A stretch of 64,000 bases of DNA from Alloboseaceae bacterium BT-24-1 (GCA_025846845.1 JAOYTL010000013.1:62001-126000), one strand, 5' to 3'. Positions 1 to 7,112 are shown, counted from the first letter of the stretch. Notes: generated by a model from the letters alone, not told the origin. Made by a program: numbers and translations.

Positions 1-353
1 CCCATGACGTTGACGACGAGAACGCGCGCGCCGTTCCTGGCCTCGATCACGGTCGCACCGCGGCCGGGCGTGCCGGGTGGATAGTTCGCCGGGCGGATCA
101 GGCGCGGCTGGCGCTCGATGAAGACCATCGCCTCGCGCTGGTCCCAGGAATGGTTGCCGAGCGTGATGACATCGGCGCCGGCGGCAAGGGTCTCGTCGCA
201 GATCGCCTCGGTGATGCCGAAGCCGCCGGCGGAGTTCTCGCCATTGATGACGACGCAATCGAGCTTCCAGCGCTCACGCAGGCCGGGCAGGCGATCCTGC
301 ACAGCGAGGCGGCCGGCGCGCCCGACGATGTCGCCGAGAAAGAGTAGACGCAT
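1..353 (-). CDS. ymdB: YmdB-type metallophosphoesterase (TIGR00282 family), 3' end cut off
   Basis: The first 117 residues are visible; the C-terminal part lies beyond base 1. The protein opens with MRLLFLGDIVGRAG, where the FLGD Asp is a metal ligand. It continues with an NGEN motif near residue 39 and LGNHSWD near residue 70, the typical dinuclear-metal ligands of the family. Members hydrolyse 2',3'-cyclic nucleotides or related phosphodiesters in the cytoplasm. It lies downstream of the 5-formyl-THF cyclo-ligase gene in the same direction, which is its usual neighbour in alphaproteobacteria. The 183-base gap between the two holds a perfect 8-bp hairpin (371-390) without a U tract and a REP-like inverted repeat. 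The family is clear; the substrate in this organism is not. Confidence 0.93.
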   Translation of the reverse strand, partial: MRLLFLGDIVGRAGRLAVQDRLPGLRERWKLDCVVINGENSAGGFGITEAICDETLAAGADVITLGNHSWDQREAMVFIERQPRLIRPANYPPGTPGRGATVIEARNGARVLVVNVM

Positions 354-370
354 GACACTATCCAGTGATT

Positions 371-390
371 GGGCCGCCACATGGCGGCCC
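371..390. other. 8-bp perfect hairpin in the leader of the phosphoesterase gene
   Basis: GGGCCGCC (371-378), loop ACAT, GGCGGCCC (383-390). It sits just upstream of the phosphoesterase start on the minus strand. There is no T run on either side, so a rho-independent terminator is not supported. It may be a leader structure or part of a repeat. Confidence 0.5.
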
Positions 391-411
391 GTTCCGTCGC
401 GCTTTCACCTC

Positions 412-490
412 AGATGCCGTCGTCCCGGCCAGGGCGGCGAGGTCGCGCAGGACTTCGCGGTTTTGAGGGAAGCACGGCGGGACGACTGCG
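412..490. repeat. REP/BIME-like inverted repeat
   Basis: GTCGTCCCG (419-427) is matched by CGGGACGAC (478-486), a perfect 9-bp inverted pair about 50 bases apart. It fills the gap between the cyclo-ligase and phosphoesterase genes. Paired intergenic palindromes with a TCCCG/CGGGA core are common in Rhizobiales genomes. Assigning it to such a family is inference from form. Confidence 0.45.
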
Positions 491-536
491 TCTTGAATGA
501 AAGGCGCCTGCTAATGACGTGATCACCGCAGCGAAA

Positions 537-1112
537 TCAACCGCAGCGGATCGCCTCGTCCTGCGTGACGACCCAGTCGAGGCGGCGGTCATGTGCCTCG
601 GCCGGAACGTCGGCGATCTCCTGCGCCGCATAGGCGATGCCGATGGTCAGGGCCGGCTCGAGCTCGGCAATGGCGCGGTCGTAATAGCCCTTGCCGTAGC
701 CGATGCGGTAGCCGCGCCGGTCGAAGGCGGCGAGCGGCACGATCAGGATCGTAGGCCTGACCTCGGGCTGCTCGGGAGCGGGCACCAGCGTGCCGAAGCC
801 GCCGGGCACGATCGGCTCCCAGGGCGCCCAGCGCCGGAAGAGCATGCGCTTCTCGACGATCGCCGGCAGGCAGAGCGGCAGGCCGCGCTCGTGCAGCGCT
901 TCCAGGATCGGGCGCGGATCGGCCTCCGAACGCATCGGCCAATAGGCCGAGACCGGCCCTTGCGCGAACACTGGCAGTACCAGGGCGCGCGCAACGATCG
1001 CCTCGTCCCAGATCAGGCGCTCGTCGAGATCGAGACCGTCGCGCCGGGCCAGCGCCTCGGCGCGCAACACCGCCTTGCGGGGAGAGGGGACGAGGGAGAC
1101 GGCATCGGTCAT
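537..1112 (-). CDS. ygfA: 5-formyltetrahydrofolate cyclo-ligase
   Basis: Predicted cytosolic enzyme of 191 residues that converts 5-formyl-THF to 5,10-methenyl-THF with ATP. The family signature GYGKGYYDRAIAEL is present in the C-terminal third, with GGFGTLVP upstream of it. The start chosen is ATG at 1110-1112 (MTDAVSLVP), which gives the family length. An in-frame codon at 1160 would add 16 residues and run into the structured RNA region upstream. In many proteobacteria the 6S RNA gene lies directly upstream of this gene, and the same arrangement seems to hold here. Confidence 0.95.
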   Translation of the reverse strand: MTDAVSLVPSPRKAVLRAEALARRDGLDLDERLIWDEAIVARALVLPVFAQGPVSAYWPMRSEADPRPILEALHERGLPLCLPAIVEKRMLFRRWAPWEPIVPGGFGTLVPAPEQPEVRPTILIVPLAAFDRRGYRIGYGKGYYDRAIAELEPALTIGIAYAAQEIADVPAEAHDRRLDWVVTQDEAIRCG

Positions 1113-1144
1113 GGGCAGTGCGGAGCCACCTTGGCCGTGGAGAT

Positions 1145-1290
1145 TTCGATCCCGGGACACCTACAAAGTAGGTGGGCGCCGTGTGTCCGGGTCCAGGGAC
1201 CCAGTCAGGGACAGCTCCCTAGGGAGTCGTATGGGCCCGGGAATACATGACTCGCACGCACCAGGCAGCCCCGCCGCGACAAAGTAGGAT
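1145..1290 (-). ncRNA. ssrS: candidate 6S RNA (SsrS)
   Basis: The gap between ddl and the cyclo-ligase gene is strongly structured on the minus strand. CACCTAC (1169-1175 in mirror) and GTAGGTG close a 7-bp hairpin on a TTT loop at about 1159-1175. GGTCC and GGACC form another hairpin near 1190-1200. TCCCGGG near 1232-1238 can pair with CCCGGGA near 1150-1156 to close the whole unit. Known context: in E. coli and in many alphaproteobacteria ssrS lies between zapA and the cyclo-ligase gene, and both genes are here. 6S RNA binds the sigma-70 holoenzyme and mimics an open promoter. Ends are approximate. I identify it from position and folding, not from a sequence match. Confidence 0.62.
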
Positions 1291-1345
1291 GCATGCCGGC
1301 AAAGCGCCAGAGGTGTTTGGTGGAAGGGGTGGGAATTTCGTGCCG

Positions 1346-2410
1346 TCAGGCACCGCGCGCGATGCCATGCCGGATCACGCGGTCGATCAGGTCGGGATAG
1401 GCGATGCCGCTGGCGGCGAGCGCCTTGGGAAACATGCTGATGTCGGTGAAGCCGGGAATGGTGTTGATCTCGTTGACCAGCGCGCTGCCGTCAGGGCGCA
1501 GGAAGAAATCGACGCGGGCCATGCCGTCGCAGCCGAGCGCGTAGAAGGCGCGCTTCGCCAGTTCCTGCAGATTGGCGATTGTCTTCTCGGGCAGGACAGC
1601 TGGAACCTCGACGCGGGCTCCGTCCTCGTCGAGATATTTGGCCTCATAGGTGTAGAAGCCATGGCTCGCGGCGGCGACGATCTCGCCCGGCAGCGAGACG
1701 ATCGTCTCGCCATCAGCCTGCTCCAGCACGCTGAGCTCGATCTCGCGGCCTTCGACGAACTCCTCGACCAGGACCACGCGGTCGTGCCGGAAGGCCTCGG
1801 CGAGCGCTGTCGCGAAAGTTTCGGCATTCGTCGCCTTGCTGACGCCGACCGAGGAGCCCTGCCGGGCCGGCTTGACGAAGAGCGGCAGGCCGAGCGCGGC
1901 GCTGGCCTCAGCGAAGCCCAGCGTCTCGCCCTGCCGGACGGTCAGCGAGCGGGCGACGCCGAGGCCGGCCTCGCGCAGCAGCCGCTTGGCGATATCCTTG
2001 TCGAGCGCATTGGCCGAGCCGACGATGCCGCAGCCGGCGAGCGGAATGCCGGCAACCTGAGCCAGCCCCTGGACAGAGCCATCCTCGCCGTCGAGGCCAT
2101 GCAGCACCGGGAAGAGCACGTCGATCTTCTGGAGCGCCTGCGGCGCGGCGCCGTCCTGCAGGCGCAGGAGGCGCCCGCCCCCGCCGGGCAGCAGGCAGAG
2201 CTCGGCGCCGTCCTGCGGGATCGGATCGGGCAGGACGCCGTTTTGCAGTTCGAGCTCGCGCCATTGCCCGGCCTTGGTGATCAGGATCGGCACGACGTCG
2301 TACTTCGCCTTGTCGATCGCCTTCACCACATTGGTGGCGGACATCAGCGAGACCTCGTGCTCCGCCGACTTGCCACCGAGGAGAATTGCCACCCGCACCC
2401 TGTCGCTCAT
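1346..2410 (-). CDS. ddl: D-alanine--D-alanine ligase
   Basis: ATP-grasp enzyme that makes D-Ala-D-Ala for peptidoglycan in the cytoplasm. The start is ATG at 2408-2410 (MSDRVRVAILLGGKSAEHEV), giving 354 residues; an in-frame start at 2425 would add five. Visible motifs are the N-terminal GGKSAEHEVS, VLHGLDGEDGSVQG (usually HGPxGEDG), and the C-terminal NEINTIPGFTDISMFP with metal-binding Glu and Asn. It stands alone here and not in the mur/fts division cluster, so a second ddl may exist elsewhere in the genome. Its position splits the usual zapA-6S RNA-cyclo-ligase order. Confidence 0.96.
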   Translation of the reverse strand: MSDRVRVAILLGGKSAEHEVSLMSATNVVKAIDKAKYDVVPILITKAGQWRELELQNGVLPDPIPQDGAELCLLPGGGGRLLRLQDGAAPQALQKIDVLFPVLHGLDGEDGSVQGLAQVAGIPLAGCGIVGSANALDKDIAKRLLREAGLGVARSLTVRQGETLGFAEASAALGLPLFVKPARQGSSVGVSKATNAETFATALAEAFRHDRVVLVEEFVEGREIELSVLEQADGETIVSLPGEIVAAASHGFYTYEAKYLDEDGARVEVPAVLPEKTIANLQELAKRAFYALGCDGMARVDFFLRPDGSALVNEINTIPGFTDISMFPKALAASGIAYPDLIDRVIRHGIARGA

Positions 2411-2495
2411 CGTCCCTGCCTTCATCGACTCATCTCAGCTGCGAGCGTCAGTCAGGCATGATTGAGGAATTGCAAAGGCAGGCTGGAATACCTGT

Positions 2496-2594
2496 CCGTC
2501 ATGGTCGGGCTTGTCCCGACCATCCACGTCTTCGCGTCCCGATCGCGTGCGGTGTTCAAGACGTAGATGCTCGGGTCAAGGCCGAGCATGACGG
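2496..2594. repeat. REP/BIME-like intergenic element with paired palindromes
   Basis: The left part starts CCGTCATGGTCGGG at 2496 and contains its own dyad (GGTCGGG..CCCGACC, 2503-2522). The right part ends GAGCATGACGG at 2594 and contains GCTCGGG..CCGAGC. The outer ends CCGTCATG and CATGACGG are complementary, and ACGTCTT (2526-2532) pairs with AAGACGT (2558-2564). The whole is a nested inverted repeat between ddl and zapA. This is the form of the mobile intergenic palindromes found in many copies in Rhizobiales chromosomes; the copy number here cannot be seen. Confidence 0.75.
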
Positions 2595-2621
2595 CGGTGC
2601 TGAGATTGGGATGCTAGCGGG

Positions 2622-2990
2622 TCAGCCCGTCTGCCCCGGCAGCAGGCTTCGAGCCACCCCCTCGATGCGCTCGGCCGCGGCGACGAGAGCGGCCGCCGCC
2701 TTCTCCTCGACCTCGCCGGCGCGCTGGTCGGCGCTGCCCGCATCGCCCTGGATCGATTGCAGCCGGCCTTCGAGCGTCTCGACCTTCTTCTTCAGCTCGC
2801 TGACCTCGTCGGCGACCATCAGCGCCGCCATAACATGCAGGCGCATGTCGCCGATCTCGCCGAAGGCCTGGCGCATTTCCTCGATCTTGCCGTCGTAGAA
2901 GCTGGCGAGCGCCTCCAGATGCGGCTCCTCGCCCTCGCCGCACGCCATGCGGTAGGCCTTGCCGGAGATGGTGACGTTGACCTGGGGCAT
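2622..2990 (-). CDS. zapA: cell division protein ZapA
   Basis: Small FtsZ-ring associated protein of 122 residues. It begins MPQVNVTISGKAYRMACGEG, the N-terminal ZapA globular domain. A helix with EALASFYDGKIEEMRQ and MAALMVADEV follows, then a C-terminal coiled coil of charged heptads. It cross-links FtsZ filaments at the septum. Its ATG overlaps the TGA of the upstream DUF4164 gene by one base (TGATG at 2988-2992), so the two are translationally coupled. A ZapA plus coiled-coil partner is a conserved alphaproteobacterial pair. Confidence 0.95.
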   Translation of the reverse strand: MPQVNVTISGKAYRMACGEGEEPHLEALASFYDGKIEEMRQAFGEIGDMRLHVMAALMVADEVSELKKKVETLEGRLQSIQGDAGSADQRAGEVEEKAAAALVAAAERIEGVARSLLPGQTG

Positions 2991-3298
2991 CAGGCGTCCT
3001 GTTCGGCTTCTTCGTCAGGGCGGACTTCGACCCGCGCGATCAGCTCGGTGAGCGCCGTCATGGCGCGATCGAGCTTGCGGTCGACCTCTTCCGCGACGCC
3101 CTGGACCTGACCGACCCGGGCCATCGCGCCGTCCAGTTCGACAGCGAGGCGGGCACGATCGTCCTGCATCAAGGTGAGTTCTGTTTCGAGATTGGCGCGA
3201 CCACGCTCGACCTCGAGCCGCCTGCGGGCGGCTGCTTCGAGTTGGCCGAGCGCGCTTTCGAGGCGCGACAGGGCGTGGTCCAGTCCTGGAGACGCCAC
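2990..3298 (-). CDS. DUF4164 coiled-coil protein, partner of ZapA
   Basis: 102 residues, almost entirely alpha-helical and charged, with heptad patterns such as ALSRLESALGQLEAAARRRL and a DUF4164-type middle. There is no signal peptide or membrane segment. The start is GTG at 3296-3298 behind an AGGAAG ribosome site. It is directly followed by zapA with a one-base overlap. In alphaproteobacteria this family is nearly always next to zapA, and a link to the division ring (possibly as a ZapB-like partner) is inferred from that. No catalytic function is expected. Confidence 0.9.
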   Translation of the reverse strand: MASPGLDHALSRLESALGQLEAAARRRLEVERGRANLETELTLMQDDRARLAVELDGAMARVGQVQGVAEEVDRKLDRAMTALTELIARVEVRPDEEAEQDA

Positions 3299-3471
3299 GC
3301 TTCTTCCTCTGCTCGCCGGCCAAGCCGGCTCATCCGATTCGGAAGCCTAGTTTAACAAATATGAGCGTGGAAAGCGCTTCGGGTGTCCCAAGGGCCCGTG
3401 CGGGAACCTCGGCAGTGGATATCCCCGGTTTGATGGCAGTGCGGATCGCTCGAAACGACGATCCGACTGCC

Positions 3472-3999
3472 TCAGCGCAGCAAGCCGAGCCGTGCCTGCA
3501 GGCTTTCGAGCTGGCCGCGCACCGGGTTCACCGCGATGGGTCGACCCGTGCCCGACATCTGCTCCTCGAGATGGCGAATGCGCTCCTGCAGGCGGCTCGA
3601 ATGGGCGACGAGATCACGCAAGCGCTGCGGCAGGCGCTCGGCCTCGGCGCTGCTCGGCTGCAGCATCGACTCGGCAATGCGGACCTTGTTGTGCTCGTTG
3701 CGCGCCTGCTCGGCGCTCATCTCGCCCTCGGCGACGGCGCGCTGCACCAGCAGCCAGGAAGCGATCTGCATCAGGCGCGTCGTCAGGCGCATGCTCTCGG
3801 TCGCATAGGTCAGCGAGACCTCGCGCGGCAGCGCAGTCGACTCGGCGCGCCCGTCGCCATCGAGATAGGAAGCGGTTGCCTCGACCAGCCCCATCCCTTC
3901 GCGGAACAGCTGCATGAACGCGTCCGACTTGACGAATCCGCGCGCAAACGAGATCGCGCCGTTCTTGCCCTCAGGCCTCAGCATCGTCAGATCGGTCAT
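3472..3999 (-). CDS. rcdA: RcdA-type CtrA-degradation adaptor (DUF1465)
   Basis: 175 residues from the ATG at 3997-3999 behind GGAGAC. The family core is visible: MQLFREGMGLVEATASYLDG near residue 30, then AESTALPREVSLTYATES and MRLTTRLMQIASWLLVQR, forming a helical bundle. In Caulobacter RcdA joins the ClpXP adaptor hierarchy with CpdR and PopA and helps degrade CtrA and other substrates at the cell pole. The C-terminal helix ends in a disordered tail. The gene is monocistronic: a terminator lies upstream at 4178-4208 and DUF4164 starts anew at 3298. TTAA half-sites at 4112-4121 may be regulatory. Confidence 0.92.
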   Translation of the reverse strand: MTDLTMLRPEGKNGAISFARGFVKSDAFMQLFREGMGLVEATASYLDGDGRAESTALPREVSLTYATESMRLTTRLMQIASWLLVQRAVAEGEMSAEQARNEHNKVRIAESMLQPSSAEAERLPQRLRDLVAHSSRLQERIRHLEEQMSGTGRPIAVNPVRGQLESLQARLGLLR

Positions 4000-4111
4000 A
4001 CCATGTCTCCAATCGGCACAATGGCGCGCGATTGAAGGACGCGACGCCGACTCCTGCCGGGACATCGCAAGGATAACGCCACAGCGTTGTCTGTGCCGCG
4101 GTAACGTGTCG

Positions 4112-4121
4112 TTAAGGTTAA
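4112..4121. promoter_or_regulatory. paired TTAA half-sites upstream of rcdA
   Basis: TTAA at 4112-4115 and TTAA at 4118-4121 stand about 115 bases upstream of the rcdA start. The spacing is 2 rather than the 7 of a full CtrA box, so binding is doubtful. It is noted because rcdA is CtrA-activated in Caulobacter. The rest of 4000-4177 shows no other recognisable signal. Confidence 0.3.
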
Positions 4122-4177
4122 CGGTGCCATGGTCCGGCCCGGCGACGCCCCGCCCGCTCGGCCAATCCGGGCCGCAG

Positions 4178-4208
4178 ACAAAAAAAGAGCCGCCCCGAAG
4201 GCGGCTCG
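4178..4208 (-). terminator. rho-independent terminator
   Basis: The minus strand reads GAGCCGCC, a five-base loop, GGCGGCTC, then a run of seven T (the A run at 4180-4186 on the plus strand). It is one of the clearest terminators in the window. It ends transcripts coming from the 4274-4364 side before rcdA. Confidence 0.92.
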
Positions 4209-4275
4209 AAGGTCAACAGGGAGGCGTCAAACAGAGTGGGCAGGAGCCACTCGACATCCAGACAAACTGGATGAT
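4178..4275 (-). ncRNA. candidate trans-acting small RNA (about 97 nt) with CU-rich loops
   Basis: There is no open frame here, but the minus strand has an sRNA layout. Hairpin 1 is CATCCAG/CTGGATG (4255-4273). Hairpin 2 is GAGTGG/CCACTC (4234-4252) with a loop reading CTCCTGC. A CU-rich stretch GCCTCCCTG follows (about 4216-4225), then the terminator hairpin and U run (4178-4208). The loop and the single-stranded stretch could pair with Shine-Dalgarno sequences, as in several rhizobial regulatory RNAs. A TATGAA element at 4280-4285 and the CtrA-type box at 4297-4311 are correctly placed for a start near 4274. Identity with a named sRNA family was not established. Confidence 0.6.
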
Positions 4276-4277
4276 GC

Positions 4278-4295
4278 GATTCATACTTTGGAATC
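4278..4295. promoter_or_regulatory. two GANTC (CcrM) sites in a dyad, next to the CtrA-type box
   Basis: GATTC at 4278-4282 and GAATC at 4291-4295 are the two arms of an inverted repeat with an 8-base spacer. GANTC is the target of the cell-cycle methylase CcrM. The pair covers the predicted -10 region of the small-RNA promoter, so its methylation state could change through replication. Confidence 0.6.
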
Positions 4296-4296
4296 G

Positions 4297-4311
4297 TTAA
4301 GCGACCGTTAA
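4297..4311. promoter_or_regulatory. full CtrA-type box TTAA-N7-TTAA
   Basis: TTAA (4297-4300), seven bases, TTAA (4308-4311), a perfect match to the CtrA consensus spacing. For transcription on the minus strand starting near 4274 it lies at about -23 to -37, where CtrA activates class II promoters in Caulobacter. The terminator at 4178-4208 separates it from rcdA, so the candidate small RNA is its most direct target. Confidence 0.7.
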
Positions 4312-4363
4312 CGCCGCCCGAAAACGCGACAAATTCGAACGATCCTGACCCAGATCTGGATTG

Positions 4364-4660
4364 CTAGCGCGTGACCGTCAGCTTGAGGCCAAAACGCTCG
4401 CTCACGAAGCGCTCGCCGAGCGAGTAGCGATAGGTCCCGCCAAGGCTGATGCTGGGCGCGATCTCGCGCCGGATCTCGAGGCTGTGTCCGCCGAGCACTG
4501 AGACCGGCGCCTGCATGATCACGATGGTCTGCGGCCAGCGGAGCTGCAGGGCGGCCAGCGGCTTTCCACCATCCTCGCGCAGGCCGAGATTGGCGATGTC
4601 TTCGTCAGCGAAAGCCGGAGCAGCGGCGAGCAAGGCAATGGCGAGCGCGACGAAGCGCAT
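4364..4660 (-). CDS. small exported protein of unknown function
   Basis: 98 residues from ATG at 4658-4660, which immediately begins a typical signal peptide (MRFVALAIALLAAAPAFA, cleavage before DED). The mature part of about 80 residues is beta-rich, with Gly-Leu and Ser-Leu-Gly repeats (SISLGGTYRYSLGERF), and has no cysteine. A periplasmic place is predicted. A longer frame extends to 4729 but would bury the signal peptide. No family was recognised. It is a single gene, with its terminator possibly the one at 4178-4208. Confidence 0.7.
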   Translation of the reverse strand: MRFVALAIALLAAAPAFADEDIANLGLREDGGKPLAALQLRWPQTIVIMQAPVSVLGGHSLEIRREIAPSISLGGTYRYSLGERFVSERFGLKLTVTR

Positions 4661-4954
4661 CGTCTCTCTCCTGTCGAAAGGCAGGCGCACGATCAGGACA
4701 GCGCAAGCTGTCGTGTCGGCATCCTCCACCTGCGGTCATTGTCGAAAGTGACCCGGCCGAGGCGAAGCGTCGGCGCGGGCGAGCGGCACCTGGCCGCCTT
4801 CTGTCCACGCCCTCAGGATAGGCGCTTCGGCCCTCCAGGCGAAGATGAATATCCGTTCATCGACTGGCGCATCTTGTCGCGTGGCAGGAAGGACTCAACC
4901 GCCCCGCGAAATGCCGCCGACCCTGCCTTCGCGGTTGACCGCCGCAGTTTCGCC

Positions 4955-5155
4955 TCAGGCCTTCGCCTTGAAGAACGCGTCGGCGGCCGAGCGCGAGGCG
5001 GTCTTTTTCTCCAGCGCCTCCTTCAGTCGCGCGATCTCAGCTTCAAGCAGCCCGATCCGCTCGTCGAGCTCGGCGACGGCCAGCTGCGACAGGTCCTGCC
5101 CGATCTCATGAGCCCGCTTTGGCACCGGGCGATCGTCGTCGAGAAATCCAGCCAT
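4955..5155 (-). CDS. DUF1192 small coiled-coil protein
   Basis: 66 residues starting MAGFLDDDRPVPKRAHEIGQ, followed by LSQLAVAELDERIGLLEAEI, the DUF1192 pattern, and a Lys/Ala-rich tail. It is predicted to be a short helical coiled coil in the cytoplasm. The function is unknown. In alphaproteobacteria it is commonly divergent from a zinc-free quinone oxidoreductase gene, exactly as here (78-base gap). The 294 bases between this gene and the exported protein gene (4661-4954) show no gene or clear signal. Confidence 0.88.
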   Translation of the reverse strand: MAGFLDDDRPVPKRAHEIGQDLSQLAVAELDERIGLLEAEIARLKEALEKKTASRSAADAFFKAKA

Positions 5156-5233
5156 CGTAGCCTCGCCTTGCATCCTCCGGACGTGGGAGCTTAATCGGAC
5201 GCGAACGCCAGCACCACAGGCGAGGAGATGCCC

Positions 5234-6232
5234 ATGACCACCCTGCCCGCGATGATGACCGCCATCGGCTTCGATGCTCCCGGCGGCCCGGAGGTCCTGA
5301 AACCGCAGCAGCGCCCGGTTCCGCAGCCCGGTCCCGGCCAGGTCCTGGTCCATGTCGCGGTCGCCGGCGTCAACCGGCCCGACGTGCTGCAGCGCATGGG
5401 CGGCTACGCCCCGCCCCCCGGCGCCTCCGACATTCCCGGTCTCGAGATCGCCGGCCGGATCGTCGCGCTCGGCGAAGGCGTCTCGCGCTACGAGGTCGGC
5501 GATCAGGTCTGCGCGCTCGTCGCCGGCGGCGGCTATGCCCAATATGCCGTGGTCCACGAGGACAATGCCCTGCCGATCCCGTCAGGGCTGTCGCTGGAGG
5601 AGGCGGGCGCGATCCCCGAGACCTATTTCACGGTCTGGACCAATGTCTTCCAGCGCGGCGGCCTGAAGAAGGGCGAGAGCTTCATGGTGCATGGCGGCAC
5701 CTCGGGCATCGGCACCACCGCGATCCAGCTCGCCAAGGCCTTCGGTGCGACCGTGCTGGCGACCGCGGGCTCGGACGCAAAATGCGCCGCCTGCCGCGAC
5801 CTCGGTGCCGACCACGCCATCAATTATCGCAGCGAGGATTTCGTCACCGCAGCGAAGGCGGCGACCGGCGGGCGCGGCGTCGACCTGATCCTCGACATGG
5901 TCGGCGGCGACTACATCAACCGCAACTACGACGCCGCCGCCGAGAGCGGCCGCATCGTCCAGATCGCCTTCCTCAACGGGCCGAAGGCCGAGGTCAATTT
6001 CAGCCGCCTGATGATGAAGCGCCTGACCCATACCGGCTCGACGCTGCGCCCACGCACGATTGCCGAGAAGGCGGCGATCGCGCGCGAGCTCGAGGCGAAG
6101 GTCTGGCCGCTGCTGACGGAAGGGCGCTGCAGGCCGGTGATCCACGCCCGCTTCCCGCTGGAGCAGGCTGCACAGGCGCACGCGCTGATGGAGAGCAACG
6201 CCCATATCGGCAAGATCGTGCTGACGATCTGA
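5234..6232 (+). CDS. NAD(P)H quinone oxidoreductase, zinc-free MDR family
   Basis: About 332 residues of the PIG3/TIGR02824 type, which transfer electrons from NADPH to quinones or similar enones. The N-terminal GroES-like fold carries NRPDVLQRMGGYAPPPGASD and IPGLEIAGRI. The Rossmann motif is VHGGTSGIGTTAIQLAKAFG, with SGIGT in place of the usual GxGxxG spacing typical of this family. No zinc-binding cysteines are present. The start chosen is ATG 5234, six bases behind GAGGAG (5222-5227); ATG 5228 touches the ribosome site. The gene is followed by a 47-base gap to a convergent gene. Confidence 0.95.
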   Translation: MTTLPAMMTAIGFDAPGGPEVLKPQQRPVPQPGPGQVLVHVAVAGVNRPDVLQRMGGYAPPPGASDIPGLEIAGRIVALGEGVSRYEVGDQVCALVAGGGYAQYAVVHEDNALPIPSGLSLEEAGAIPETYFTVWTNVFQRGGLKKGESFMVHGGTSGIGTTAIQLAKAFGATVLATAGSDAKCAACRDLGADHAINYRSEDFVTAAKAATGGRGVDLILDMVGGDYINRNYDAAAESGRIVQIAFLNGPKAEVNFSRLMMKRLTHTGSTLRPRTIAEKAAIARELEAKVWPLLTEGRCRPVIHARFPLEQAAQAHALMESNAHIGKIVLTI

Positions 6233-6279
6233 GGACGAGTGCGGGGCCGCAACGGCATGTCCGGCGGCCCCGCGCCAAC

Positions 6280-7002
6280 TCAGGCGTTCGTTCTCACGCG
6301 CTCTACGAAATCGAGATTTTGCGGCTGCGGCAGATGCCGGCCGTGCACATGCGTCGGCGCCACCTTATCGTCGACTGATGTGAGCTCGAAAGCGCGAGCC
6401 CAGCAGCGGCCATAACCTTGCAGGAAGAAGCCGTAGTTAATGCTGGCCGCCGCCTCCGGGATGTCCAGCACGATACTGCGCTGTATCCAGTCGGCTCTGC
6501 CGCGCAGCGCTCCCTCGGTTTGCCGCTGCATCATGTTATCGAAGCGCAGTACTTTGCCACTCGCGTCGTCGATACGAAGCCAGATCGTCCCGGCATCGGC
6601 ATCCTCCGTCTTCAGGCTGGCCGCAAGTCTGAGCCGCGAGCCACGATACGCATCGGCGACGACGCTCTGCATCAAGGTCGCAAATTGCCCCGATAGGAGA
6701 TCAATGCCGCTGGCGCGGCTGAAACGGCTCTCGATCAGCGCCACGCCCGGTAGATCCGGGTCGATCCCGAGCCGGTACTGGTTCTTCTCGTGGCTGCCCG
6801 AGACCATCCAGCCCTGCGGCATCGGCAGCGCGCGCTGGTCCGCGGCATCGTCGATGAGCGCGCTGAGCGTATTCCAGTTGGCCAATCCGAATTGGCGGGA
6901 CACCAGTTCGAGGCAATCGCTATGCGAAACCTCGACCTTGCGTTCCGCCAACGCCTGACGAAGCGACTTCGCCATGGCTTTCGCATCCATGAAACTGCGC
7001 AT
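6280..7002 (-). CDS. two-domain protein: glyoxalase-associated N-domain plus GyrI/AraC-effector-like C-domain
   Basis: 240 residues from ATG at 7000-7002 behind AGAGGG. Residues 1-60 (DAKAMAKSLRQALAERKVEV, SRQFGLANWNTLSALI) match the small helical domain often placed before glyoxalase-superfamily domains. The C-terminal half (IWLRIDDASGKVLRFDNM, DWIQRSIVLDIPEAAASINY) matches the beta domain found after AraC-type regulators and in stand-alone proteins. There is no signal peptide. It may be a cytosolic small-molecule sensor, but no enzyme activity can be assigned. It is transcribed alone and divergently from trcR. Confidence 0.8.
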   Translation of the reverse strand: MRSFMDAKAMAKSLRQALAERKVEVSHSDCLELVSRQFGLANWNTLSALIDDAADQRALPMPQGWMVSGSHEKNQYRLGIDPDLPGVALIESRFSRASGIDLLSGQFATLMQSVVADAYRGSRLRLAASLKTEDADAGTIWLRIDDASGKVLRFDNMMQRQTEGALRGRADWIQRSIVLDIPEAAASINYGFFLQGYGRCWARAFELTSVDDKVAPTHVHGRHLPQPQNLDFVERVRTNA

Positions 7003-7112
7003 GGTCCAAACCCTCTTTGCCGGGGCGATCTCCGTATGGATGTCAGTGCTCGCATTGCTGACGGATCGCCCTTGCCAGGGTCTAACCGAAGGTTCTGAGG
7101 TGCATTCGCCAT

